64,000 bases of DNA from Zasmidium citrigriseum. Taxonomy: Eukaryota; Ascomycota; Dothideomycetes; Mycosphaerellales; Mycosphaerellaceae. The notes beneath the pieces are model-generated. The model had not been told where the DNA came from. It was given only the letters and a program-made list of their open reading frames with translations, and searched no databases. The stretch covers positions 124,001 through 188,000 of the forward strand of contig NHNW01000036.1 in assembly GCA_002786025.1 (NCBI GenBank), written 5' to 3'. Both the position numbers and the translations under genes were made by a program. Every line of letters starts with the position of its first letter. Within the stretch, counting starts at the first letter, position 1. Positions 30,991 through 39,906 of this stretch are shown here, one piece after another.

Positions 30991-31512
30991 TCAAGCCAGA
31001 CCCAACGGCAAAGACCATCCAACCAACTTCCTCTTCGCCTCGAGCAACAGACCACCGAGCTTCTGCGTCAATGTTATATCGACGACCGGTCCGACCGCCA
31101 TGATCAGTCTCGCACTCGTATTGGCATTGCCAGGCGTGGTGAAGAAGTTGCGAATCGCCTCCCAATTGGCCTCGGTGACCAGCACATCCTTATGACCCGT
31201 CGAACGCATGATCATGGTGTACGCCACGCGATCTTGATCCTCGAATCCGAACAAATTGCCTGCACGTCCGAGGAGTGGGAGTTCGAATTCGAGTTGATCG
31301 AGGTCGTTGCTGATGAGGACGAGGTCGTTGCGCTTGTCGAGGCGGCGACCGATGCGGCGACCCTGAGATGCCATGGTGCGGACGTAGGAGAAGCGGTAGA
31401 ATGTCACGATGATGGACTGGGAAGGGTTAGTGATGAGGATGAAGGAGACGGAAGGGATGCTTACTGTTGGTGCACCGATGGCTTCGGCGTAACTGGGCGG
31501 CGGAGGGTCCAT
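30991..31512 (-). CDS. Small PPxY-motif protein (head-to-head pair, minus member)
   Basis: Two exons, 31512-31465 and 31416-30991, give 157 residues. The intron (GTAAGC...CACTAACCCTTCCCAG) is 48 bases with no in-frame stop, so retention would add 16 residues. The protein opens MDPPPPSYAEAIGAP, a PPxY motif, then FYRFSYVRTMASQGRRIG, VLVTEANWEAIRNFF and ARLIMAVGP. The same elements appear in order in the divergent neighbour at 31768 (LYRYRYVHT...KQRIG, VAVDAGNWRAVRGLL, VAIAMAP), so the two are paralogues. A weaker match of the W-containing helix flanked by strands links both to the tandem pair at 25-26.6 kb. No known domain was recognised. Confidence 0.65.
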   Translation of the reverse strand: MDPPPPSYAEAIGAPTVSIPSVSFILITNPSQSIIVTFYRFSYVRTMASQGRRIGRRLDKRNDLVLISNDLDQLEFELPLLGRAGNLFGFEDQDRVAYTMIMRSTGHKDVLVTEANWEAIRNFFTTPGNANTSARLIMAVGPVVDITLTQKLGGLLLEAKRKLVGWSLPLGLA

Positions 31513-31767
31513 GATGATGTTAATGGTGAAAAGAAGGTACTGCTGTCAGGGGGAGCCTTGCCGCGCCTGGGTGTCTCGTGAGATTTGCGTCCGGATGCCA
31601 GCAAGCGAGCGCAAGCTGTTTGGGTTGTGCACATGGTGAAGAAGGGATTTATTTGAGAGTTTGGGCTAGCGGCGACGACACGTGACGCAAGTGAATGAAG
31701 CGTCACTCGACCGCGCCGAATCACTTCACTTCACTGGCGTCGCATCCCCGACGCGCCTTCCTCAAGT
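31513..31767. promoter_or_regulatory. Shared promoter of the head-to-head PPxY pair
   Basis: Only 255 bases separate the two ATGs, so both leaders and promoters must lie here. No specific factor site is claimed. Confidence 0.45.
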
Positions 31768-32598
31768 ATGCGACGCCGTGCTACAAACGCTGCCTCAGAC
31801 AGCCTGCCGCGCTTTGAGGATCGCATGCAACGTCCGACCATGACAACCCCCGACAGACCGCCGACACCTGCTGATGGTGCTATTATGCGTCCGAATGAGA
31901 ACGAAGCCGCAATGTTCGAACTACCACCGCCTGCTGTGCTTGCCGCTATGGGCGCCGATGAGAATCAGATCGCAATGCTACATCCGCCGCCTACTGATGA
32001 TGCCACTACGGGCGCCGGCGAGAACCAAATCACAACAGTGTTGGTACCGCCACCGAGCTATCAAGATGTCATGCGGGAGTCGAGTGTGTCCGTTCTTGTG
32101 GTAAGTCTTCCGCCCTCCTCGATACGACGCATGCCTCCTATCCATATCACTAACCACACCCTCCAGAAACTCTACCGCTACCGCTACGTCCACACCTCCA
32201 CCACCAGCGGCAAACAACGCATCGGCCCCTGCCTCGAACACAAAACCGACGCCGCTACAATCAACCCCCGCACAACCTTCAACGACTTCGTCCTCACCCG
32301 CCTCCACCGCGCCCTCGACCTCTTCGACTGGAAGGAAATCGAGTGGCCACTCGATCCGGAGGATATGCAGCGGCTTGCTGTGAGTGTTGTGGTGAAGTTT
32401 GTTAGGAATGGGAAGAAGGAGGAGGTTGCGGTTGATGCGGGGAATTGGAGGGCTGTTAGGGGGTTGCTTTTGGAGGGGGGCAGGGAGGTGGCGATTGCGA
32501 TGGCGCCGGGGTTTGAGGGGCGGTTGGAGTTGAAGGAGGTGCTTCGGTGTGGGGTGTTGAGGGTTTTTAGGGGGTTGGGTGGGAGGCCGGGGTTTTGA
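31768..32598 (+). CDS. Small PPxY-motif protein (head-to-head pair, plus member) with N-terminal repeats
   Basis: Two exons, 31768-32100 and 32167-32598, give 254 residues. The 66-base intron (GTAAGT...ATCACTAACC...CTCCAG) is a multiple of three and open, so retention would keep the frame. The N-terminal third holds three imperfect units of ~21 residues, each with an (N/D/G)EN-x-(A/I) core and a PPP run: NENEAAMFELPPP, DENQIAMLHPPP, GENQITTVLVPPP. The last unit runs into the PPxY motif PPPSYQDVM. The C-terminal domain matches the divergent neighbour. The C-to-G composition switch falls near 32350. ATG codon 20 (31825) is an alternative start. Function unknown; WW-domain binding is inferred from the motif only. 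Confidence 0.62.
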   Translation: MRRRATNAASDSLPRFEDRMQRPTMTTPDRPPTPADGAIMRPNENEAAMFELPPPAVLAAMGADENQIAMLHPPPTDDATTGAGENQITTVLVPPPSYQDVMRESSVSVLVVSLPPSSIRRMPPIHITNHTLQKLYRYRYVHTSTTSGKQRIGPCLEHKTDAATINPRTTFNDFVLTRLHRALDLFDWKEIEWPLDPEDMQRLAVSVVVKFVRNGKKEEVAVDAGNWRAVRGLLLEGGREVAIAMAPGFEGRLELKEVLRCGVLRVFRGLGGRPGF

Positions 32599-32836
32599 TG
32601 GAGGGAGATGTGGTTGTTCATGGCGGTGAGAAGGGCTAGGCTTGTGGTTGGTTTGATGCAAGCTTGGATGGTTTTGCACGCTGGATTGAAAAGAATGCAA
32701 AGGTATTGATGCGTGCTGTACACTCTGGGGTATCGATCTATGACTGACTGCCTCTGTCAAGGAAATACTGTACACATTAATCGTTACAACATCGCTCATC
32801 GCTCAATCGCCACAACATCAATCGGTCGAATCGCCA

Positions 32837-33871
32837 TCAGACGGTCTCCCCGTCCTTCTCCATCTGAGAAGACGCCTTATCCGAGGTCGTCAATCCAGAC
32901 TGTCCGGTCCGTGCAGTTCCCAGTCTCTCTTCTTCCCTCACCTCGTCCCTGGCTGCAGGTCGCTGCATCTCAGGCGTGTTCTCCTGCACCGGCGGCTCAA
33001 ACGACTTCCTCTTGCTGCTGCCATTCGGAACAAAGAACCTCCTGTCAATCCTCATCGCAATGAAGAAGTACAGAATGATAATCTCGATCACAAACAGGAA
33101 GACATAGAAAGCCGCCTTCTTCTGATACCAAGCCGGATCGCTGATCGGCCTAGGAGCCTCCCAATTCGCTCCAGTCTTGAATCCAGAATTGAGAACGCAG
33201 AGACAGGTCGAGGTCAAGATGATGAGGGCTTTGGCGTTCATGCTCCCCGTCCCGAAAGTCTGTGCGTCTGTCGCGGGTTTGAGAGCGTAAGTCACCCCAA
33301 GGATCCCGAAGGGTACCAGCGTGAAGACGAAGAGGTAGGTTAGAGCGGCGAGCTGTGCGTCTCGACAAGCTTGCTTGAGACTCGGGCTCAGGGTGTAAAA
33401 GCTCAGGACCACGAATGTGATGACCAGCACCAAAGCCACAAACACCAAGAAATACAACACCCTCGCTGCGATCCTCACCCCAGTCTTCCACCCCAGCCAC
33501 GGCTGTCTCGCTCTTAGGATCCTCAACGCCAGCACCAGGTTGACGACGTAAACGATCAGAATCCCGGCATTGACGAAGATGTTTGCGGCGATGGAGAGGG
33601 AGATGTCGCTGGGGTGTGTTGCGGTTCCTATCCGGAGACAGAGGGTCAGGATTCGGGACATGCTGAATCCGAAGAGGGCGGCGGAGATTATGAAAGTGTG
33701 GTCTTTGCGTTTGTTGGACTGGAAGATGAACATGTTGCCGATTGCGCTGCCGATGTAGAAGAGGAGGAGGACCGATGCCACAGGAACGTCTGTTGAAACG
33801 GTCGCATGGCCGCCCAGGCCCGCTGTTGTTGGGGGGTAGGGGGGCCCGGGGGGAGTTTGTTGGCTCGACAT
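32837..33871 (-). CDS. Seven-TM protein, DUF3112-like (GPCR-like)
   Basis: One exon of 344 residues with seven hydrophobic segments, at about 30-51, 60-78, 92-116, 131-157, 170-195, 212-228 and 248-268. The N terminus is Pro-rich and short; the C-terminal ~70 residues are charged. The pattern SNKRKDHTFIISAALFGFSM after TM1, and GFKTGANWEAPRPISDPAWY between TM6 and TM7, resembles the fungal DUF3112 family, which is often described as GPCR-like without experimental proof. No ligand or G-protein link can be claimed. Its stop lies 238 bases from that of the convergent PPxY gene. The C-to-G switch occurs near 33570 on the plus strand. Confidence 0.75.
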   Translation of the reverse strand: MSSQQTPPGPPYPPTTAGLGGHATVSTDVPVASVLLLFYIGSAIGNMFIFQSNKRKDHTFIISAALFGFSMSRILTLCLRIGTATHPSDISLSIAANIFVNAGILIVYVVNLVLALRILRARQPWLGWKTGVRIAARVLYFLVFVALVLVITFVVLSFYTLSPSLKQACRDAQLAALTYLFVFTLVPFGILGVTYALKPATDAQTFGTGSMNAKALIILTSTCLCVLNSGFKTGANWEAPRPISDPAWYQKKAAFYVFLFVIEIIILYFFIAMRIDRRFFVPNGSSKRKSFEPPVQENTPEMQRPAARDEVREEERLGTARTGQSGLTTSDKASSQMEKDGETV

Positions 33872-34667
33872 TGTGCTGGATGGTATGTGTGAGGCTGGCT
33901 CGTGGCTTGTGTCGAAGAGCCTAAGGCGTCGATGTCGAAGAAGGTCGAAGACTCGTCAGGCGATCGATGGGTAAACAAGGCTGCGGTTCAGTGGTCTCTC
34001 GGTGCTCTTTTGAGTTGCTCTGTCGTTGTAGAATGAACACAGTGAACAACTGACCTCGCTGCTAAAGGTAGAGCACTTTCTATATTCCCCCTGGAAGGAG
34101 CAACACACTCAATATAGTCACCGTTCCACCTACCTGTCAACCACATGGCAACCCGATCGGCCGTTCCAAAGCCCGGATGAGGCATCGAATCCGCGACGTA
34201 TACAATAATACCTTCGCATCGTGACATCAGATGCTTTCTTTTCTCGCTTTCTCGAGGCCTGTGGTTTGCAATCCAGAAACGCCATTGCCTCGTTGTGGAA
34301 TGGTGGGTCGCATTTCGGACGAAATTTTCGTCCGGCTTTGTTTTGGATCGGGACCGTCTGTTGCCGACTTCAGCTCTTGCTCGGTGACGCTTGCTTGCTT
34401 GGTAAAGGGAGTTGCGACACAGGATAGATTGAGTTGTGTTGCTCAGAGATCTGTGGTTCTGTCTTGTGCGATGCTTCGAATTCGATGATAGATACTGATA
34501 TTTTGGCATTGAAATCAGACTGAATGTTCTGTTGAAGGATTCCTCTCCACCTCGGCTCTGGACCGCAGCTCGGACGAAACCACCCACGCCCTTGTATCGA
34601 GTCCTCCTCACGGCGCCGGACGACATCAACAGGCCGTCTTTGTTATCTGACTTGTGAAACGGAGATT
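33872..34667. other. Divergent promoter region, 7-TM gene and Zn2Cys6 regulator
   Basis: No gene was recognised. A minus-strand frame at 33988-34629 is Ser/Arg-rich without domains. The head-to-head setting of a receptor-like gene and a transcription factor is noted, but no shared site was identified. Confidence 0.45.
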
Positions 34668-37288
34668 ATGGATCCATTGTTGCCCACTGAAGCGCCGCCG
34701 CGTCCTCCGTCGCAGGAGAATCTCAAGCGTATTCGTAAAGGGACGAAGAGCTGCACGGAATGTAAGCAGTAGCAGACTCTCTTGCCCAGGCTCATCTGAT
34801 GGAACTGCTGCAGGTCGAGGCCGCAAGATTCGATGTGTCTGGCAGCAGCCCTCGGACAGAATTTGCGCGGGCTGTAAAGCCAGGGGGAGGGAGTGTGTGC
34901 CGCAGATTTAGTAGGTGTTTTGATTATTGATGTGGATGGCATCGCTGGCGAACGGTCTTCGGACGCTTGGCTACGCTTCTCATGCCTTTGATGCTTGTCC
35001 GTGGCCAGAGAGCTTCTTGAGAAGCTTGGAGTAAGGCCAGGAAACGTGGCGAACTGTTCGGACGGACGTTCGCCGGCGATTCATCGTCCATTATCTGCAG
35101 GGATGTCGACATCGTCTAACTGACATGTGACAGCCAACGAAGGACAGTCAACTCTGACAAGTTGACCTCTCGAGATCGGATCAGCCGTCTCGAACAACAG
35201 ATTGCCAATCTCACATCGGCGGCTACCGAACGCAGACAATCCAGCTTGACATCCCCAGTTGAAGACGAATACAATGAGGAAGACGAACCTCAGACGCCTG
35301 TCGATGATCCGGAAGTTGTCTATGATGCAACTGAAGGACCAACTGCCACGCCCCCGACTCATCTCAAGTTCCTTTTCGACAATGCCCTCATAGGTCCTGA
35401 GCAACATGAAGAGAACCCTGGCGATGACTTGGACAAAGCGAGGTGCTCGCCTCGATATCTGGATCAGGCGAGGGCTAGATTGCAGCGCCTAATGCCAACT
35501 GGGTATGCTCATCCTAGTATCACCATAGATCGACGAGCATATTGACTGACTACATTCAGAAAAGACGTTGCTACTGCCTCTGGATACGCCGATTCGTGGA
35601 TGAAACTGTACCTCACCCTATTTCCTAGCGAATCAGCTGTGGCCGCGAAGAACCATCTCGTCTCTGGCTATGAACCAATGCTTGCCCCAGACGCCCACCC
35701 TGTGCACATTGCTTTCTACCTCTTGACTTTCTCGATCACAATTCGACAGCTACCGCCATCACATGCTCAGGGCTTGTCACTTAATGGCTTTGAAGATGCG
35801 TCGGTCTATGCTCGCGAGGTCTCTCACGCCATCGATGCAACGATTATCTCACACACTGGGCTTGCAAGCACGATCGATGGGATTGAGACTACGGTGATGT
35901 ACCTTCGATTGTGAGTACTTGTTATCGAAGCAATAGCCACAGGTGAGCTGACTTTCAGAAAGACAACTTGGCATCGGCAACATCAAGCCCCTTTGGTTGA
36001 CACTCCGTCGAACGATCGCTATCGCGGAACTCATCGGACTGCCTCGAGCTTGGTACACAAAGAACGAGTCGCAAATCTCTGCACCTACCCCTGGGACAAG
36101 CTCGTCAGCATCGGATAGGAAAAGAAACCAAAGAGTCTCACTCTGGGAAGCAATATGTGCAACAGATCGATTGTCGAGTATGATGTTCAATCTCCCTGCC
36201 GCAACAGCTACGCATAGATTCCCCAGACGGCAGATCATTTCTCCTGAGGGTGAAGTGATGGTTCATCCCTACATGTTCGAGCTTGCCGGCCTCGCTATGC
36301 AGGTCCAAGAGCTTGACGAGGGTGTTACGTTGTCGCAACCCAGAGAGAAGATCTATGAGAAGATCTTGGCCGTGGAAGGTCACTTGCGGGCGTTGAAGGC
36401 CGAGACGCCTAAGGTATGTCCCTCTGCCGACTTTCACTTGAGTATCGATCTAATGGTCAACAGACCTGGTGGGCAGAATACGCCTCAGAACTAGAAGCTG
36501 GCCAACTCATTCAGTTTTGGCACTATTACCTCACCACACGGATCCATCTTCACATGGCAATGTCCAACGACGAACACGACCAATACTCCTACAGCCGCAT
36601 CGCCTGCACCGAAGCCTCCGAGAGCATGGCACGTCGCTACTGGTGTCTCCGCCGCCTCCTCCCACGCGGCTTCTTCGTCTGCCGCATCATCGATATGCAG
36701 GTCTTCACGGCTGCAGCCTACCTATGTCTATCTTGTATACGACAACGGCAGATGAGTGAGACGCCGGATCAAGCGAGAATTGGTTTCGTGGAGCAGATTG
36801 TTGATACGATGGAATTTGCTAGTGATCAGATGGGTGGAGATTTTGTCAGGGAGGCTGCATCTGCGATAAGGTCTCTTTTGGCGCTGGTGAAGGATCCGAA
36901 TGGGGAGACCGGGGGACCGCAGACCCTTACGTTGAGGATTCCGCTGCTTGGGAAGATTCGGATTGGGAGGAAGAAGTTGCGGGAGGGGAAGGCTTCTGCT
37001 CCTCAGACGAACACTCAGCAACAAGAGGGCGTGAACTATTCCATTCCTGACACGACTGGTGTTGGTCAGCAAGGCGGTTTCAAGGACTCAACTCAAGCAG
37101 CCGTCCTCCAGCAGCAGCAGCAACCGACTGAGCAGTTTAACATGGATGTCACAAATACCCTGCCCTGGCTGATGGAACTGGATATGAATGCTTCATCTTT
37201 GCAGGATCCGTTCTTACACGAGGACTTTCATGAGTTTGAGCAGTGGCTGGGTATGAATAACAATGCTTGGGGAGGCACCTTTGCATGA
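34668..37288 (+). CDS. Zn2Cys6 fungal transcription factor
   Basis: Six exons, 34668-34761, 34814-34910, 35134-35502, 35560-35910, 35963-36413 and 36464-37288, give 728 residues. The binuclear zinc cluster is built across intron 1: CTEC|RGRKIRC...CAGCKARGREC, i.e. C-x2-C-x6-C-x9-C-x2-C-x6-C, at ~29-58. Exon 3 adds a linker and a short coiled coil (DRISRLEQQIANL). The middle homology region includes SGYADSWMKLYLTLFPS and YLRLQLGIGNIKPLWLTLRR, typical of fungal_trans regulators, and the C terminus has a short poly-Gln run and acidic residues. Exon 5 is joined at the AG ending at 35962, not the AG at 35958; only the former keeps the conserved frame. Targets are unknown. It is divergent from the 7-TM gene. 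Confidence 0.88.
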
Positions 37289-37432
37289 GCTTCACGAGAG
37301 TAATGTAGCAGATGGGCAGAAATGAGCGATGAGGCTGAGAACATCACTCCAAGGTACGAGGCAAACTGCACGAGGAACGAACAGAGCAAGTCTCTTCTCA
37401 GGGGCACACCCTTCGAAATCCTCCCTTCCCCT

Positions 37433-37948
37433 TCACAACCCCCAAACAAAACTCCTACTCTCCCAAACCCCCCTCTCACTCCTCTCCAACTTAACCAAAT
37501 AAAACTCCCAAATCCACCCTCCCTCCTTCGCAGCAGAGACCAAAAAATCCTTGTTCTCCTCCCCAAGCACCTCCTCTACGGCCTCACACTTCGCAACAAT
37601 GACACATCCCCATCGCCGTCTCTCGGAGATGTCGACTCCCATTGCTGAGGACGTGTGTGTTGCTGGCTGATTGTGGAGTTCGGAGAGGGAGTCAGTGGGG
37701 GAGATGAAGAGTGTGGTGTGGATGGCGGAGAGGATTTGGGGTGGACGGTTGATTGTGAGGGGATGCGGGTTGTTTTGGATTCTGAGGCTGCTGGGGTCGA
37801 TGAGGGTGAGGGTTATGGGGAGGGAGAAGGCGGTGGAGGTTGTTGGTGAGGATTGTTTGGTTTGTTCGGGAAGGGTGGCGATGGGGAGGATTTCGTTGTC
37901 GTTGTGGTTTGCTGTTTGAGAGGTGGATGGGGCTGCTGGTTGATTCAT
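37433..37948 (-). CDS. Hypothetical protein, 171 residues
   Basis: A single open frame with an ACAATG start context. The first ~35 residues are polar, followed by alternating hydrophobic strands (AFSLPITLTLID, ILSAIHTTLFISPTDSLSEL) and RRWGCVIVAKCEAVEEVLG, then WIWEFYLVKLE. It has the same C-rich to G-rich switch (near 37640) as other genes here, and a size like the PPxY family, but no PPxY motif. No family was recognised. It sits 145 bases from the convergent transcription-factor stop. Confidence 0.45.
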   Translation of the reverse strand: MNQPAAPSTSQTANHNDNEILPIATLPEQTKQSSPTTSTAFSLPITLTLIDPSSLRIQNNPHPLTINRPPQILSAIHTTLFISPTDSLSELHNQPATHTSSAMGVDISERRRWGCVIVAKCEAVEEVLGEENKDFLVSAAKEGGWIWEFYLVKLERSERGVWESRSFVWGL

Positions 37949-38118
37949 TGTAGTCGCAGCTCAAAGTTGTTCTATGAAAGGTTCGAGTGATTGATGTTGT
38001 TCGCATTAGAGGCTTTCATTTCTGTTTATTGAATACAACATGCGGTGGTCATGAGGGCATGTGAGAGTCGTGAATCATGAGAGGTCGCTTCACTTCAGGA
38101 GCACCCTCAGTAGCGCCT

Positions 38119-39129
38119 CTAGCTCTGCCTACCTCGTCGCCTGCCTCCACGCCTTCCAGTACCGCGCTGGACGACGGGACTGCTTGCCACCATCGAGCTG
38201 TCCAGAATCGAGCTCGATAAGTTGAGACTACCAGGGCTCCTCGGCAGCGATTCCGCGACGTTCATCTGTGCCCTCATTCTTTCCTGTAGATTGGCCATCA
38301 GCGGCACCGGCGGTGGTGGATCCCTGTTGTTGGTTATGTCGACGGGTATCATGACCTCTTCAGGGCTGCTCTCATCAGCCAGCGAGTCCTGGAGTAACTC
38401 CGAGTTAGTATCGTCGCTGTCCTCGACTTCTGTGTCTGTGTGTTGATAGCTGCCGGCCTCGGGTATGGAGTCGTCCAAGTTGCGTTCCTCGTCGTCCATG
38501 CCCATGTCCTGTGCATCTTGCGCCGCACCTGTGAGTTCTGCTTCCTCTAATTCCACATCCTGGACCAGTTCCTCGCCTTCCTCTGTCACTTCTTCCAGAT
38601 GGCTTCCTTCCATCATGCTGTCTTCGTTGAATGTCACGTCTTCGGGTGCGTCGGGTACAACGTCATCGAGATTGTGCTCTTCCATCTCCTCGCCTCCGTC
38701 CTCCGTCTGAGCCGCGGTCTCCTCTGCTTGCTGTTGGGCTTCCTGCAGCTGTTGCTGTGCTTGCATGTCCCGTATACCGGCCTCTTGCCGCTCCAGCTCT
38801 GCTTGTTCCTCCCTCTCCAGCGCCTCTTCGTTCATGGCCTGAAGAGTCTTCGTGATGCCGGGGGGTCTGATCCATGTCGAGCCCCAGTTACGGATCTGGG
38901 CTTTGTGGTGTTCGACGCTGGCTTCTGCGAGAGCGAGTTGTGCGAGCGGACTCCGCGCATTGTGCTGTTTTCGCTCTTCGTCTCGCTGTTGGCGCTGGCG
39001 GTGGGTCTGAGGTTGCTGGGCAGCTGGGAGTGTAAACAACGGAGGCGGCGATTCGGCTCGTGGACGGTACGTCTCGCGCAGAAAGGCCGAATTGTCGTCT
39101 TGCGGCGGGATCAGTGGTATGGACAACAT
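38119..39129 (-). CDS. APC15: Anaphase-promoting complex subunit Apc15/Mnd2-like
   Basis: One exon of 336 residues starting at ATG 39129; the frame stays open upstream to ~39258 but without an earlier ATG. Apc15-type proteins are small APC/C subunits that help turn over the mitotic checkpoint complex. Seen: the start MLSIPLIPPQDD, the middle block AQIRNWGSTWIRPPGITKTL followed by QAMNEEALEREEQAELERQE, both characteristic of the fungal Apc15p family. The remaining ~200 residues are very acidic and disordered, ending in a basic RGTGRRGGRRRGRQS tail. The assignment rests on the N-terminal 110 residues. Promoters are divergent with the secreted nuclease-like gene. Confidence 0.8.
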   Translation of the reverse strand: MLSIPLIPPQDDNSAFLRETYRPRAESPPPLFTLPAAQQPQTHRQRQQRDEERKQHNARSPLAQLALAEASVEHHKAQIRNWGSTWIRPPGITKTLQAMNEEALEREEQAELERQEAGIRDMQAQQQLQEAQQQAEETAAQTEDGGEEMEEHNLDDVVPDAPEDVTFNEDSMMEGSHLEEVTEEGEELVQDVELEEAELTGAAQDAQDMGMDDEERNLDDSIPEAGSYQHTDTEVEDSDDTNSELLQDSLADESSPEEVMIPVDITNNRDPPPPVPLMANLQERMRAQMNVAESLPRSPGSLNLSSSILDSSMVASSPVVQRGTGRRGGRRRGRQS

Positions 39130-39906
39130 TCTGGCTGGTCGACGGTGTTGGTGAGTTGGAAATGAAGGTCTGGAAACGATGTCGAGAAGATGTTGAGTAG
39201 AAGTCGGAAGCGATGTTTGAGGAGACCGCGACCCCGCGACGCGTCCACGTCCGTGCACCTACCTTCCACGTGATAGTCTATCTTCAAGTGAATGAATCCG
39301 CCCTGCTGCCGTACTGAAGCGTTATCTTTGCTCCCCAGTCGTGATTGATCTAGCGTGCATGTGACGGTGCCGGCGATGTTGATGGTACCTTGCAGTAGCT
39401 CTTGGCGGATTCATCAAGAGCCGCTGGCGTCAATGCGCGTCTTGAAAGGCCGACCTCCGTCCCCACGGCCAACATCCTCCCTCAATCCCACTTCCATCTG
39501 CTCAATTGCTCAGCGGCGCACCACAGACATGGAGAATGATGGTCGACCTGCCTAGACCAGCGCTTTACACAGACTCCGCGGCTGGCAATGACGATTTGGT
39601 CTTGAACAAGCTCTTCTTGCCCTGCGTCGAAAATCCGTGATGGCGGGAGAATCACCAATAAAACCGGACCAATCTATCACGCCCTCTATCAACCGAGAGC
39701 CAAGATCGACTTTATGCAAGTCTGCCATCGCCGCCGAGCTGTCTGCATACGCCAAGACCGATTGATTTGACTATCTTTTGCATGAACCAGGCGAGGCGAG
39801 TCCCGTCGACGTTCTGGGAAGGAGAGCCGTCTTGGTGAGTACTACATATACGTCGGACAGAATGGCAGGTCTTGAGTATGTCGTGAGTTCTTCTTTCCAT
39901 CTTAAA
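39130..39906. other. Intergenic, divergent promoters
   Basis: Between APC15 and the secreted endonuclease/exonuclease/phosphatase gene. The frames here (for example upstream extension 39778-39906, which opens with a non-ATG-like context) look like leader sequence. Nothing else was recognised. Confidence 0.5.

Noticed and set aside
34911..35133. 223-base intron of the transcription factor as an introner-like copy
   Set aside because: It is long like the carboxylesterase introns but shares none of their landmark blocks.
37433..37948. Membership of the 171-residue protein in the PPxY family
   Set aside because: It has similar size, location and composition switch, but no PPxY motif and only a vague strand-helix-strand resemblance.
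39130..39258. Open extension 5' of the APC15 start
   Set aside because: No ATG in this part, and the family starts at the MLSIPLIPP sequence encoded from 39129.
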